From positions 15,199,062 to 15,263,061 of the forward strand of contig OW203731.1 of the NCBI GenBank assembly GCA_934045075.1: a stretch of DNA of 64,000 nucleotides, in the 5' to 3' direction. Both the position numbers and the translations under genes were made by a program. The notes below the pieces were generated by a model. The model was not told the DNA's origin and did not search any database. It saw only the letters and a list, made by a program, of their open reading frames with translations. Shown here one piece after another: positions 51,905-62,409 of this stretch. The first letter of the stretch is position 1; every line of letters begins with the position of its first letter. Source of the DNA: Yponomeuta sedellus. Taxonomy: Eukaryota > Arthropoda > Insecta > Lepidoptera > Yponomeutidae.

Positions 51905-52137
51905 AAACCGTCATCGTCATCATCAGACTATACTAGTCCACTGCTGGATATAGCCGTCCCCTAATGACCGCCGAATGTCTTCAGCTTTGCCACATCCAAA
52001 ATCTGCCTGCAGTTTTACACAGATCGTCATCCCACCTGGTCGGTGACGTCCTACACTACCTTCCCCGAGTCGCGGTCTCCACTCAAGAACACGTTTACTC
52101 CAGCGGTTGACGGTTCTTCGCGTGATATGGCTAGCAA
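51905..52137 (-). mobile_element. RTE LINE 3' end
   Basis: Minus strand: EWRPRLGK, VTDQVG/WDDDL, QADFGCGKAEDIRRSLG-like decayed end, then complement of GACTATACTAGTCCACTGCT and a (GAT)n tail. Same family as 19255 and 59745. Confidence 0.75.
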
Positions 52138-52679
52138 AGTTTAAATAAGATAATTATTTTAAGATTTTCATTTGACCAACTTCACTCTATCTCCGGTTCT
52201 TGTAAACTGAAAATTGTTAATCTACTTAACACCTGTCGGTTGTTTTTTGTATCCAATTTGTTCAAATGATAGCTATTTGAACTAGATTATAATGTATGAG
52301 CGAATTACAGCGAAATCTGATCGGACTCGACAAAAAAATAAGTGAGTGAAACCGGAATAAAGTTAATAATGTGCAAAAACTTACGATAGTTTTTTTGTAA
52401 GAAATAACATAATTGTCTTCACTAAAATAAACCAGACCTAGAATTGAAGGTGCCAAACAGTTGTTGTTTTATAATTTAGGTCATTTCAATGCAAAATAAA
52501 TAAACAAGTAACTCGGGAGTGAAAGTACTTCTCAATTTGGCCAAGTGTTAATCATTTAACGTTTCCACTGAAGACCTTTTAATTCTCAATTGGTACAAAA
52601 TTAGCTCAGCGGAAACTTGGCGTAAGTGGTTAAAGGAACGGAAATGGAGAAGCCAAAACAAGAATTATTTCGAACGGAG
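52138..52679. other. Unassigned DNA
   Basis: No gene or family match beyond an AATTCTCAATTGG patch (52582) that may belong to family H. Confidence 0.35.
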
Positions 52680-52865
52680 ATTAAATTCTGATCGACAAAG
52701 GCTTTGTGGCGGATGAGTGGGGCGGACTCAGGAAGTATTACGCTCATACACCTTTAAAAAAATTTCATCTAGAAGAAGGGATCGTGGCAAGTGGCAGGCT
52801 CTGGTCTCTATCTACCACTTTGGGATACATTTGTGAGGTTATGTTATGTTCAGGAAATGTAGAAT
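52680..52865 (+). mobile_element. Family H fragment followed by LINE tail
   Basis: TCTGATCGACAAAGGCTTTG...CGCTCATACACCTTT (52687-52757) matches 53367-53437. ATCGTGGCAAGTGGCAGGCT CTGGTCTC ... TGTGAGGTTATGTTATG (52782-52851) is the plus-strand LINE tail seen in reverse at 30350. The 66-codon open frame across the junction is chance. Confidence 0.6.
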
Positions 52866-53236
52866 TTGTATGGAATCAGGCGTTACTTTGCGGAAATTCA
52901 AAATAGCATTAATATGTGACACCGATGCAACACCTACTTGTGTCTGTGGTGGTGTGTTCGTGTCTTTCTTCTGCTTGGAAAAGTGGGAGGGAGGGCGGTG
53001 CGATATCTAACCGCATCGTGCTTGTGGGATTTTTGGCTTAATTTGGCAAAGTAATTTTCACATATTAAGGAAATGTAGACTTTAAGCGCTTGCTGAAAAA
53101 CGCTCATGAATTATTGATTTGCTGCGAAATTATATGCTACGGAAAGTTAGCATACCATTTCAACTTGCGTTAAATTATATTTATAACATAATTATTGTGT
53201 CTTTAGATACAGGTACCTACATATTAGATATCTTTA
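52866..53236. other. Unassigned DNA
   Basis: No feature. Confidence 0.4.
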
Positions 53237-53520
53237 TAGGCCAGTTTTCGAATTGAGAATTACGCTTAGTAAATATATAACTATAGTAATTTGTAGAGAC
53301 AGCTTCAAATTTGTCAGAAAAGGAAATAACGTTACTACTAAGTAGTAAGAGTCATATTTACTTAAATTCTGATCGACAAAGGCTTTGCGGCAGGTGAGTG
53401 AAGCAGAGTTAGGAAGTATTAAGCTCATACACTTTTTAAAATATTTCCATCTAGGTATAGTGATTAGGGACATACGTTATACATAATTCAAGTATTTCTA
53501 TAAACAAAACCCGTTGGGCC
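53237..53520 (+). mobile_element. Family H repeat, single (non-folded) copy
   Basis: Starts AGGCCAGTTTTCGAATTGAG, ends CCCGTTGGGCC. Internal TACTACTAAGTAGTA palindrome at 53333-53347. Sequence segments reappear inverted at 42436-42850 and as fragments at 52687 and 56691. No ORF. Confidence 0.7.
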
Positions 53521-53744
53521 TATTCTCACCAAGAGGTCTAAATCAGTTTGTTCTAGGTACTAATGTATACTGTATGTTTGTTACCCTTTCCTACATGTAA
53601 GTTTAGGCTTAAGTTTTTTGTGAGTAAAGTCTGACAATCTGCGCTGCCGTGATCGCTGCTTGACTTGGTTACATAATGCAGACCCTCGATCCTTTTTCTT
53701 AATATACCATTGAATATATATTATATATTACACAGATCTCGTAA
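53521..53744. other. Unassigned DNA
   Basis: No feature. Confidence 0.35.
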
Positions 53745-53945
53745 GCCTTATACTAAGTACAACTAAATGACTTGTGTTCAGGTGCTAACTCGACGATAGA
53801 TTTAATACAACAAATACATAGATAACATCCAAAACCCGAGACAAACTAGAAAAGTTCGTTTCCCAGTTTGACCCGGCCGGGGATCGAACCCGAGACCTTC
53901 GGTTTTACAGTCAGCGTGCCAAACCGCTCGACGCCGCCAATAATC
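53745..53945 (-). mobile_element. SINE family D copy, minus strand
   Basis: Complement of GGCGGCGTCGAGCGGTTTGG ... CTGACTGTAAAACCGAAGG ... CGGGTTCGATCCCCGGCCGG. Tail ends CTTACGAGATCTGTGTAATA. Confidence 0.88.
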
Positions 53946-54358
53946 GCTTTCTATTTTTAAAATTTATTTTTTTGTAATAATTAACATCTAAGTTTTACTT
54001 ACAAAAGTTATGTATAATATTAAATTCCTTTCTTACATAACAGAAGCGTTCAATCAGTCTTGTTCCTGAGATATGGCGTAGCCTTAAGCAGCACCTGTAA
54101 TATAATTTCACCCAGTATTCACCAAGTGAAGACCCAACAAGGCTACGACTTTCGGATTGCCGTTTACCTAACTTGTAAAAAAACTAGGCGCTAATAAAAT
54201 TCATAATATTCATTTGCAAGGAATTCTACTTTCAAGTTTCAAGATCGTACAGTTTATGGCCTATAGACAAAGTAATTAAAATCAAAGAAACACAAAAATT
54301 ATTTGAAAAAAAGTAGCAGTTTTGTTTATTATTCTATAACACACCATTGTATAGAGGT
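53946..54358. other. Unassigned DNA
   Basis: AT-rich; no gene. Confidence 0.4.
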
Positions 54359-54359
54359 A

Positions 54360-54640
54360 TGTTATAGTATGTGGTGTCGGCCTAGAGAATAGCACCAACC
54401 CAAATTCTTCCCGCGGGTGTCGTAAAAGGCGACTAAGGGACGCAAACCGGGGGGTGGGCAGCAGCGCCCCCTGCAGTACAATTCCACCAAACTGCGATCC
54501 CCAACCCGCATGCCCAGCGTGGGGATTATGGGCATTACCCCCCAATGATGGCACAACCTTGCGCTGTGGCGCTCATTGGGGGAGGGCTGTGTCCAGCAGT
54601 GGTCTAATATAGCCTGAAGAAGAAGAAGATGTTATAGTTA
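54360..54640 (+). mobile_element. LINE-associated composite repeat
   Basis: GGCCTAGAGAATAGCACCAA, CCCAAATTCTTCCCGCGGGT, CATGCCCAGCGTGGGGATTA, GCGCTGTGGCGCTCATTGGG, GGGCTGTGTCCAGCAGTGG then (GAA)n. Better preserved mate of 27931-28190; GC-rich relative to its flanks. Confidence 0.7.
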
Positions 54641-54783
54641 CTGTGGTATAATAGTTGCATATGGACATTTCTAAGGCAAAGAAAAGTCCCGATAATAATA
54701 CTTTCTAATCTCAATTTTCTCAATAATAGACATCGTTAGAACATATGACCTATCTTCAAGAACATAGATACTTGTAGATAGAC

Positions 54784-54840
54784 AAATAGATAGAATATTC
54801 TTTATTGTACATAGAAATTACAGTAGACAGCACAAGTTTG
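54784..54840 (-). mobile_element. LINE-tail repeat (family L) fragment
   Basis: GAATATTCTTTATTGTACAT with TAGA-type tail at its left. Confidence 0.5.
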
Positions 54841-54937
54841 CATTTTTAATAACCGTTCTTGGCAAAAAAATATCGTTTCTCCGAGACGCATCAATTGACC
54901 AGGCTGGTAATCGAATTTGAATACAGAACTATTTTAT

Positions 54938-55533
54938 TTAAAAACCTATTTAGAGGCTAAAATTTCACCAATGCCGGGATTGATTGCAGTTTCCAACTGA
55001 GCTAATGGGCGACTCACCGGCATCAGTTAAATTTCGAACCTCATTACAATATACTCTGTATTACGTAAAGGCAGCGACAAGCGACATCTGGCTGAAGTAA
55101 TTTGCATCACTTGCAGCCCGAGTACCTACCTACTTTGCAGTTAGGTTTTTACATCGGAGTGATATCGCTGTGCCCACATGATTATATTCTTTTTTTTAAT
55201 GCACTTACCCGTGCTAAGGACAATTTTAAAGAACCTATCGATATGATACGAATCCCGGCATGGGTGGAATTTTTAGCCTCTAAAAATTCCACCCATGCCG
55301 GGATTCGAACCCGCGACCTTTGGCTATCCGTGCCAGCGCTCTTTCCAACTAAGCTAATGGGCGACTCACCGGCATCAGTGAAATTTCGAACCTCTTTACC
55401 AAGTCTCTGTATTACGTACAGGCAGCGACATCTGGCTGAAGAAATTTGCATCACTTGCAGCCCCGAGTAATTACCTACTTTGCAGTTAGGTTTTTACATA
55501 CGAATGATATCCCTGTACCCACAATATGTTTGA
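54938..55533. mobile_element. SINE-A cluster: minus dimer plus tail-to-tail inverted fragment
   Basis: 54938-55183: minus copy with damaged anticodon part but a complete head. 55184-55236: minus tail joined directly to that head (dimer junction). 55237-55279: plus fragment (ACGAATCCCGGCATGGGTGG to TAGCCTCTAAA). 55280-55533: minus copy with complete tRNA-like core (about 55288-55361) and head to GTGGGTACAGGG. The plus and minus fragments meet at their tails as a perfect inverted repeat (GGCATGGGTGGAATTTTTAG/complement). Confidence 0.88.
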
Positions 55534-55892
55534 ATGACTTTTAAAATATAGTAAAACTATAACTATTCTTACAAAAACTTGTAAAAAAATAAGCTATGAA
55601 GAGGTTTAAGTAATGTTGACGATATAAACAATGCTCTATCTACAGTTCTAAACAGTTTCCCTGTTAAATGCAAATAGACAAAATAAATCGAAATCTCTTT
55701 GCCCAACGTTAAAAAATTTTGACTCGTGTCTAAAAATATCTGGTGAGAGACTAGAGCTGGTGAAGTCCACGCTTTTTTAGGCATAACGATAGACACACTT
55801 TGCGAAGCACTGTAATAGAGCATCGTTCTTTAAAAGCCAGTGCTTTATGTACCTATAGCTACGCTAATAGTTACACATATACTTAAACTCAT
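55534..55892. other. Unassigned DNA
   Basis: An 84-codon minus-strand open frame at 55569-55823 has no domain. Confidence 0.35.
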
Positions 55893-55975
55893 GACAACAT
55901 CCGGGAAGGGCAGACAGAGACCATGATTTTCCACATGATATGATCCTTACAAACCTTTTTCGCTTCACCAACTAC
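55893..55975 (-). mobile_element. LINE tail fragment
   Basis: GGGCAGACAGAGACCATGAT and TTCGCTTCACCAAC match the rc tail at 30385-30450. Confidence 0.5.
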
Positions 55976-55976
55976 C

Positions 55977-56305
55977 ATTCGTCCCCACTGCTGGGGCACG
56001 GGTCTCTTCCTGCATCGCAGAAAGGTTAGGCCATACTCCACCACGGGGGCCAAGTCCGGGTTGGTGGAGGATTGTAAGACAGTGGCGGGCCTTACTACCA
56101 GAAGTTATCAAGCCGCCCATAAGGCCTCTGACATGGCTTAACGACTGCCATTATATGACAGCCGGCACCAACGGCTTAACGTGCCTTGTGAAGCACGGAA
56201 GCGCTCGGAAAAATGCCACATCCTTTACCTGACCGCGCCTGTTGTTGCTTAACCAAGTGATTGATTCCAATCACTCAGTTCGCCTAAGCCACGAGTGCTT
56301 CAGCT
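55977..56305 (-). mobile_element. 5S-derived SINE (family B), nearly full, internal deletion
   Basis: Minus: ACTCGTGGCTTAGGCGAACT, TTGGTTAAGCAACAACAGGC GCGGTCAGGTAAAGGATGTGG; the box-C part (GGGTGACCGTC) is deleted. Body complete; lacks the last TACAAGGGTTG bases. Confidence 0.87.
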
Positions 56306-56690
56306 GTATAAAGACCTATAATCAATAAAGAACAAACGTTTAAAAAAATAATAACGTACATTTACAATAATATTTGAAAGCACACTTAACGTTACCCACA
56401 AAACGCTCAACCCAATTCAATTTGCATTAATGATCCGATGTGCGGTTTTTCATGTTTTATTTATGCGTGCCGTGCCGGCCGGATATTGTACTGATGCACT
56501 GCTATTACCTCTATAAAGGGAACAATGTTACTCACTGCGCATTTCCCTGGGTAACCACAATTACACACAAAGGGAAAAATACGCCTGCGAAAAGCGTTAT
56601 AGCAAAATACCACGTGATGCAGAACAAAAGTTGATATTTACAATTTAATAACGCGTTCGTTGCCGGTTCCGGGTCGATGAAATCTGTCTC
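56306..56690. other. Unassigned DNA
   Basis: No gene. Confidence 0.35.
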
Positions 56691-56740
56691 AGGGCCAGTT
56701 TCTGAATTGAGAATTTTGCTAAGAAAATATTTCACTATAT
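56691..56740 (+). mobile_element. Family H end fragment
   Basis: AGGGCCAGTTTCTGAATTGA GAATTTTGCTAAG matches 42778 and 53237. Confidence 0.55.
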
Positions 56741-56970
56741 TTTATTTTAATTCTTTTTTTCTCTTCTAACTTTTTATTTTCAAATTATTTACAATATTAC
56801 ATAGGCTGCTACTTATGTATGCGGAATCTGGAATTCCAATAATTTTAAACGCAATTTCTGACCTCCATGGTCAAATTCGTTCTTTTTTTAATATTGGCCG
56901 CTAATATTTTTCTCTTATGTACGTTAATGTTTTGTTTTTGTTGGGTTTAAAATGTCATATCGCTGAAAAA

Positions 56971-57275
56971 ATGGAACTTACTCGTGAAAATATTCGTGCC
57001 ATGATTTATTAAGATTTTCGACGTGGTTTAACGCAAAAAATTCGACTTTCGGTGGTGAAGATCCATCAAAAACGACTGTGTATCACTGGTTTAGTGAGTT
57101 TAATCGCGGGCGCAGTAAGCTCACGGACGAACTTAAAGAAGGTCGCCCGAAATCGGTGGTTGTGCCACAAAATATTGAAGCTGTGCGAAAACTAATAATG
57201 CAAGACCGCCATGTTACGTATTGCGAGATAGAAGCTATTCTGGGCATATGTATGACGAGCATTCATAGGATATTA
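56971..57275 (+). pseudogene. mariner transposase N-terminal fragment
   Basis: From ATG 56971: MELTRENIRAMIY, a TAA, DFRRGLTQK, a frame change, then VYHWFSEFNRGRSKLTDEL, KEGRPKSVVVPQNIEAVRKL, IMQDRHVTYCEIEAILGICM, TSIHRILH. These are the paired helix-turn-helix DNA-binding region and GRP linker of mariner transposases. The catalytic DD(34)D half is absent: the frame passes directly into LINE sequence at 57276. Confidence 0.88.
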
Positions 57276-59184
57276 CATTCAAATGAAGACATTGCTACGG
57301 CTTTTGAACATTTCTTTACAAATGTTCCAATTGTAATGACAGCTCCTTTAGACACTTCTCCAGCTCTTGCTGAAAGTATTTTGAAAGACAATGTCCCCCC
57401 ATGCGATCACGATTTTTTGTTCGACTATATTGAAGCCCATACCGTGATTAAATCGTTTAAAAAGCTAAAGCTTAAAAAAACTGAGGTCTTATGGGTTATA
57501 TCAGTAACAGTGGTTAGCTCAATAATCGATACCCTAGCACCCCATTTAGCCAGAATCTTTAACAAATGTTTAGATGAGGGTATATTCCCTGATCTAATGA
57601 AGTATAGTAGGCTCGTTCCTTTATTTAAAAGTGGTGATAAGCAAGATCCCACAAATTTCAGACCAGTCTCAGTTCTACCCGTTTGGAGTAAAATATTCGA
57701 GAAGATAGTTCTAGGTCAACTGCTTACACATTTCAATGACTATCAACTTCTCCATAGTCAGCAATTCGGCTTTACGCAAGGGCGCTCTACAACAGACGCC
57801 GGCGTCATATTAGTTAAACATAAATATTTAGTGCATGGGAAGAGTGCAAGGATGCTATAGGCGTATTCTGTGACTTGTCGAAAGCATTTGATTGCGTTGA
57901 CCATAAAACGCTTCTTTTAAAATTAAAGCAGGAATAGCCGGGAACGGGAATAGCCTACAACTTATGACATCATATTTAGAAGGGAGAGTTCAAAGAGCTG
58001 ATATAAATAGAACTAAATCTTCAGGGTCAGACGTCAGGATAAGAGTGCCACAGAAATCGATTTCGGGGCCGTTCCTATTCCTCGTATATGTAAATGATTT
58101 GCCGTTCATGGTTCAAAATATGTCAGAGATAGTATTATTTGCAGATGACACGTCACTTATTTTTAAAATTTAGATACAAGAAAATGACCTTGACAATACA
58201 AATAATGCTCTCTCTCGGGTACTAAATTGGTTTACTACTTGTTAAATTCAAAAAAGACGAAATGACGAAATAAAGTTTACTCTTCCAAATGTCAAAACGG
58301 TAGACAGCAATGTTTTACTGGGGAATGACAAATTAGACTTTGTGAATGAAACTGTATTTCTAGGTATCACAATTGATGCAAAGCTTCAATGGGTCCTCAT
58401 ACAGAAAAATTAGCAAATAGGCTTAGTTCAGCAGCATATGCAGTCAAAAGAATTAGGGAACTAACTGACGTCGCAACTGCCAGGCTTGTTTATTTTAGTT
58501 ACTTCCATAGTCTTATGTCCTATGGCATACTAATGTGGGGACGGGCAGCAGACATTGAGACCATCTTCGTCTTGCAGAAGAGAGCGATCAGATACATTTA
58601 TAGGCTGGGTAGTAGAGATTCGATAAGAGATTTCTTTAAAGAAACTAACATCCTGACAGTTGCCGGTCAGTATATATATGAAAACATTATGTACGTTAGG
58701 AAAAATATCAGTTACTTTAAGACTTTAGGTAGCCAACACAATGTAAATACTAGAAATAAACATAAACTATTGTTCCCACTATTTAGGCTTGCAAAGGTTA
58801 ATACATCCTTCATGGGGCATTGTATACGCTTCTATAATAAAATCCCTGAAGATATATTAAGCTTGCCTAAGTCGCGGTTCAAAAAATATGTAAAGTACAC
58901 TTTGTGCCAAAAGGGCTTCTATAACATAAAGGATTATTTAGATGACAATGAGGTCTGGATTTAAGCCAGTACAATGTATGAGTTCTATGTTTTATAATAA
59001 TTGTGTAAGCTATGTTAATTAATGACTTTGAAAAGACTAATTTTGAAGTTTATATGTCCATTTTTTTCTCCAAAATGAACTAGTTTTTGAAATGGATACC
59101 TAGTTTGAATGGTAACGTTCATTAAGCCGCAGTTTCTGTGCTACTTTGAATAAAACCTTTTCATTTTATTTCATTTCATTTCAC
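57276..59184 (+). pseudogene. Jockey/CR1-type LINE reverse transcriptase, 5'-truncated and frameshifted
   Basis: Follows the mariner fragment in frame (SNEDIATAFEHFFTNV...). RT motifs: LVPLFKSGDKQDPTNFRPVS, VLPVWSKIFEKIVLGQLLTH, QFGFTQGRSTTDA to the TAG at 57858. In another frame DAIGVFCDLSKAFDCVDHKT (palm Asp) follows, and in a third VPQKSISGPFLFLVYVNDLP then LFADDTSLIF (catalytic FADD at 58136-58150). The C-terminal region 58389-58964 (LANRLSSAAYAVKRIREL, FHSLMSYGILMWG, VLQKRAIRYI) ends with a stop. The 3' end has an ATTTC-repeat tail at 59165-59184. At least two frame changes; dead copy. Clade assignment approximate. Confidence 0.85.
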
Positions 59185-59185
59185 A

Positions 59186-59330
59186 GACAGACAGATAGAT
59201 TACACTTTATTGTACATAAAAATGGAAATTACACAGATATTTCTTAACCTAAGAGTACAAACGGCGGCCTTATCACTTAAAGTGATCTCTTCCAGACAAC
59301 CTTTCAATAAACAATAAAGCCAGACTCTAA
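59186..59330 (-). mobile_element. LINE-tail repeat (family L), minus strand
   Basis: CAGACAGACAGATAGA tail, then complement of ATGTACAATAAAGTGTAATC, GATAAGGCCGCCGTTTGTAC and AGGTTGTCTGGAAGAGATCA. Confidence 0.65.
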
Positions 59331-59744
59331 CATCGAGAAAAGACTTGTATCTTGTATTAGGACGCAAAATTGCCGCTCACACAAGCAAAACCGTTGTCAA
59401 ATGCTAGTTTCACTAATGGAGGCGATACCTATTCTGTCACATTTATCAAAGTCACGCCCGTAAGCAATTTCAGATTATCTATCCGCCTACAGAGCCCAAA
59501 GTTATTTACAATCAATTTCCTTGTCTATTATATCAGCTAGGAAAATAGGGGGAATAGCCCGAGCAACAACGTAATAGCTGGCGCGAGCAAAGTTTGCGTT
59601 AACTCACGTAAGCTGTGTGTGGAAGTCAGACTAGTAAAGCACCCTTCGCTGTACACTGAAATAGTAATTGCCTTGCAGTTTACGGTCATCGGATAAGGCT
59701 TTAGGGGGGCAACCATGGTTTACAATTCTTCGGGGATTGTATTC
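59331..59744. other. Unassigned DNA
   Basis: No gene. Confidence 0.4.
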
Positions 59745-59965
59745 TTTTTCTTCTTTAGGTTATATAAGTCCACTGCTGGACATATCTCTCCCCTAATGAG
59801 CACCATAGCGCCATGTCTTCAGCTTGCCGCATCCAGCATCTGCCGGCAGTTTTCCGCAGATCGTCATCCCACCTGGTCGGAGGGCGTCCTACACTACGTT
59901 TGCCGAGTCGCGTTCTCCACTCGAGAACACGTTTACTCCAACGGTTGTTGGGGATTGCATAAGAT
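59745..59965 (-). mobile_element. RTE LINE 3' end
   Basis: Minus: NRWSKRVLEWRTRLGK, RSVGRPPTRWDDDLRKTAGR-like, CWMRQAEDMALWCSLGERYV, with (GAA)n tail. Cleanest reference for this tail family. Confidence 0.8.
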
Positions 59966-59984
59966 AATTCTTTGTTGAACAGTC

Positions 59985-60085
59985 AACATTGGGTTGGCTG
60001 GAAGAAAATACTGTCTATCTTAAGCTTGCCTTTGTAAATTTTTTTTTTAGTTCAATAAAGAATTTTCAATCATTCATTCAACAAT
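59985..60085 (+). mobile_element. LINE-tail repeat (family L variant)
   Basis: TTGGGTTGGCTGGAAGAAAA, TTAAGCTTGCCTTTGTAAAT, AGTTCAATAAAGAATTTTCA, then CATTCATTCA tail. Confidence 0.6.
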
Positions 60086-60142
60086 TGTACAGAGATGCGC
60101 TTAGTACTGATGAGAATTTTGGTCAGTTATCGTTTTGGTTGT

Positions 60143-60342
60143 CATCTAATGTCAGTCGTTAAGCCACGTCAGAGGACTTATGGACGGCTTGATAACTTCT
60201 GACAGTAAGGCCCGCCACTGTCTTACAATCTTCCACCAACCCGGACTTGGCCCCCGTGGTGGAGTATGGCCTAAGCTTCCTACGATGCAGGAAGAGTCCC
60301 GTGCCCCAGCAGTGGGGATATACAAGGGTTGATAACGAACTA
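60143..60342 (+). mobile_element. 5S-derived SINE (family B), 5'-truncated
   Basis: GTTGTCATCTAATGTCAGTC to ATACAAGGGTTGATAACGAA; lacks the 5S-like part. Confidence 0.82.
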
Positions 60343-60429
60343 ATAATCAATATTGTTGACTTTATATAAAATAATTGGTTTGCCTATTTTGAAACGTAAT
60401 TTTCTTTTGTAATTTTTACCGAGGGTAGT

Positions 60430-60573
60430 AAACTAACAGGTAATGCTTTCAAAAAGACGCCTGTCACCCAAGTCTTCCGGGATCACGGTACTTGCAAAAG
60501 TGCCGAAACGTCGGAAAATTGTAAAATTAAACGAGTAAATTAATATCCGTGCAAATACAGTTTTTATTATGTC
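60430..60573 (+). mobile_element. Penelope-like terminus (P2), plus strand
   Basis: GGGTAGTAAACTAACAGGTA, GACGCCTGTCACCCAAGTCT, TCCGGGATCACGGTAC...AGTGCCGAAACGTCGGAAAA. Aligns with the complement of 8990-9140. Confidence 0.7.
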
Positions 60574-61045
60574 TAGTGCTCTTGTCAACTTTAGAAAATA
60601 CTATAATTTGTACATGTTGATGTACAATATGTCTTATTTGACAACTTGTGGTAGCCCCACTTCTTAGTTTCAGGTAACTCTAGAGCTATAAAGGTGGATG
60701 ATTCCATTATCTCTGGTTTTAGATTCACTGTTATTAGGTGTAGACCAATTCGAGAAAACCTATAAACCTGACTTCCAAGCGTAAGAGAAATGGTGTAAAA
60801 TTAATATTAAGCCTTATTAATTTCAATTAAGTTCATGACTTATGATGTATTAATTACGATAATTAAGATTATTTAATTATCCGGAGTCCTATTGTGGCAC
60901 GTTTCGTTTACGTCTGACGTTTGAATGTCGTTTAGAATTTGGTATATGAAGCGCTAACCCGACTGCGGAGCTTAAAAGGAGATTAAAGTGTTAGGGTCGT
61001 ATGTTTATGTAATGCGGAGCTCAAGAGGAGGGTAAAGTGTTTGCG
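60574..61045. other. Unassigned DNA
   Basis: GCGGAGCT(T/C)AA(A/G)AGGAG occurs twice (60965, 61013), a small 50-bp duplication. Otherwise blank. Confidence 0.4.
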
Positions 61046-61048
61046 TCG

Positions 61049-61228
61049 TATTTATGTATGTATGTATGTATGTATGTATGTATGTATGTATGTATGTATG
61101 TATGTATGTATGTATGTATGTATGTATGTATGTATGTATGTATGTATGTATGTATGTATGTATGTATGTATGTATGTATGTATGTATGTATGTACGTATG
61201 TATGTATGTATGTAGGTATGTATGTATG

Positions 61229-61259
<31 letters not shown>

Positions 61260-61260
61260 G
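61049..61260 (+). repeat. (TATG)n microsatellite, ~53 repeats
   Basis: About 212 bp of TATG with two point interruptions (TACG near 61193, TAGG near 61213). The overlapping open frames rich in Met, Tyr, Val and Cys are artefacts. It may have begun as the tail of a LINE like that at 7855-8145. Confidence 0.97.
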
Positions 61261-61440
61261 TATGCCCGATTCTATTTTACTCAGAACTTCTTAGCCAATG
61301 GTCAGACTTTAATTAATAAGATCTCAATCGATGGATCATGTTTGTACAAGTCTCTTAAGCTACGAGAAATCAGCTTAGTCATAACAAAAAAAAACATTAA
61401 ATGACAAAACTAAAAAAAAAACTAACAATCCGACTGCAGA

Positions 61441-61530
61441 TGGACGGCGGTCCCCAGTGGGAATTGAACCCACGATCTCCGGCATGGTAATCAGATGTAA
61501 TACCGCTAGGCCAACGAGGCAGTCATTCAA
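61441..61530 (-). mobile_element. tRNA-like sequence (family G), probable SINE head
   Basis: Minus: GCCTCGTTGGCCTAGCGGTA, ATCTGATTACCATGCCGGAG, CGTGGGTTCAATTCCCACTG. A and B boxes present. No second copy in the window, so SINE versus tRNA pseudogene is open. Confidence 0.5.
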
Positions 61531-61574
61531 CGATGATCTTATGACATTGACATGATTATGGTATTATAGTATTA

Positions 61575-61665
61575 TGTATGTCATCATCATCAGGCGATAT
61601 TAGTCCCCTGCTGGAGATAGCTCTCCTCTGATGAGCGCCATAGCATCCTGTCTTCAGCTTGTATT
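61575..61665 (-). mobile_element. RTE LINE tail fragment
   Basis: TCATCATCAGGCGATATTAG, TGATGAGCGCCATAGC; same family as 59745. Confidence 0.6.
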
Positions 61666-61795
61666 ATAAATGTATGTAAGTACCTAATATTGATTTATTC
61701 GTATGTATGTAGTTTGCAGTAAAGATGTTTTAGAGTGTGATTATATTTTTCGTACTACTTTATGTACTTTATGATTTTAATAAGATTATAAAGCA

Positions 61796-62000
61796 CTTCC
61801 GTGCTTCATATAATGGCAGTCGTTAAGCCATGTCAGAGGCCTTATGGGCGGCTTGATAACATCTGACAGTAACGCCCGCCACTGTCTTACAATCCTCCAC
61901 CAACACGGACTTGGCCCCCGTGGTGGAGTATGGCATAACCTTCCTGCGATGCAGGAAGAGACCCGTGCCCCAGCAGTGGGGACATACAAGGGTTGATAAC
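61796..62000 (+). mobile_element. 5S-derived SINE (family B), 5'-truncated
   Basis: CACTTCCGTGCTTC joined by deletion to ATATAATGGCAGTCGTTAAG, then the body to ACATACAAGGGTTGATAAC. Confidence 0.82.
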
Positions 62001-62059
62001 ATGTAATAAATCACTTCTACATTTTTTCTGGCACTACGCCTTCCACTCTCCACGTCAAA

Positions 62060-62170
62060 GTGGGTTAGCTGGATGAAAATACTATCTAGAATTAAGCGTG
62101 CCTTTGTAAAAATTGGTTGGTTGGTTTTTAGTGAAACAAAGATTTTTCATTTATTTATTCATTCATTCAT
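62060..62170 (+). mobile_element. LINE-tail repeat (family L variant)
   Basis: GTGGGTTAGCTGGATGAAAA, TTAAGCGTGCCTTTGTAAAA, then a TTTATTCATTCATTCATT tail. Confidence 0.55.
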
Positions 62171-62409
62171 TAATCTATGTTTTGCAATCTGATATTATAC
62201 AAAATGATATGTAGGTACTTTCGCATGACAACAGCCAGCTTTAGCCGGCCATGCAAAACTAACCGCTCACTAAATTTAATTTAAGTCCCAAAAAAATACA
62301 CCTTAAAAGCTTTCAGCTCGCCACAATGACCCATTAAGATCATGTGCCGCGAACAATTTGCTTAAAATTTTCCTCATTAAGCCTTAATGACAGAACATTG
62401 TCGGTGTAA
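62171..62409. other. Unassigned DNA
   Basis: No feature. Confidence 0.35.

Noticed and set aside
55102..55470. 122-codon plus-strand and 90-codon minus-strand frames
   Set aside because: Both are read through SINE-A copies; dispersed repeat, not a gene.
61037..61294. Open frames in the (TATG)n tract
   Set aside because: Microsatellite artefacts.
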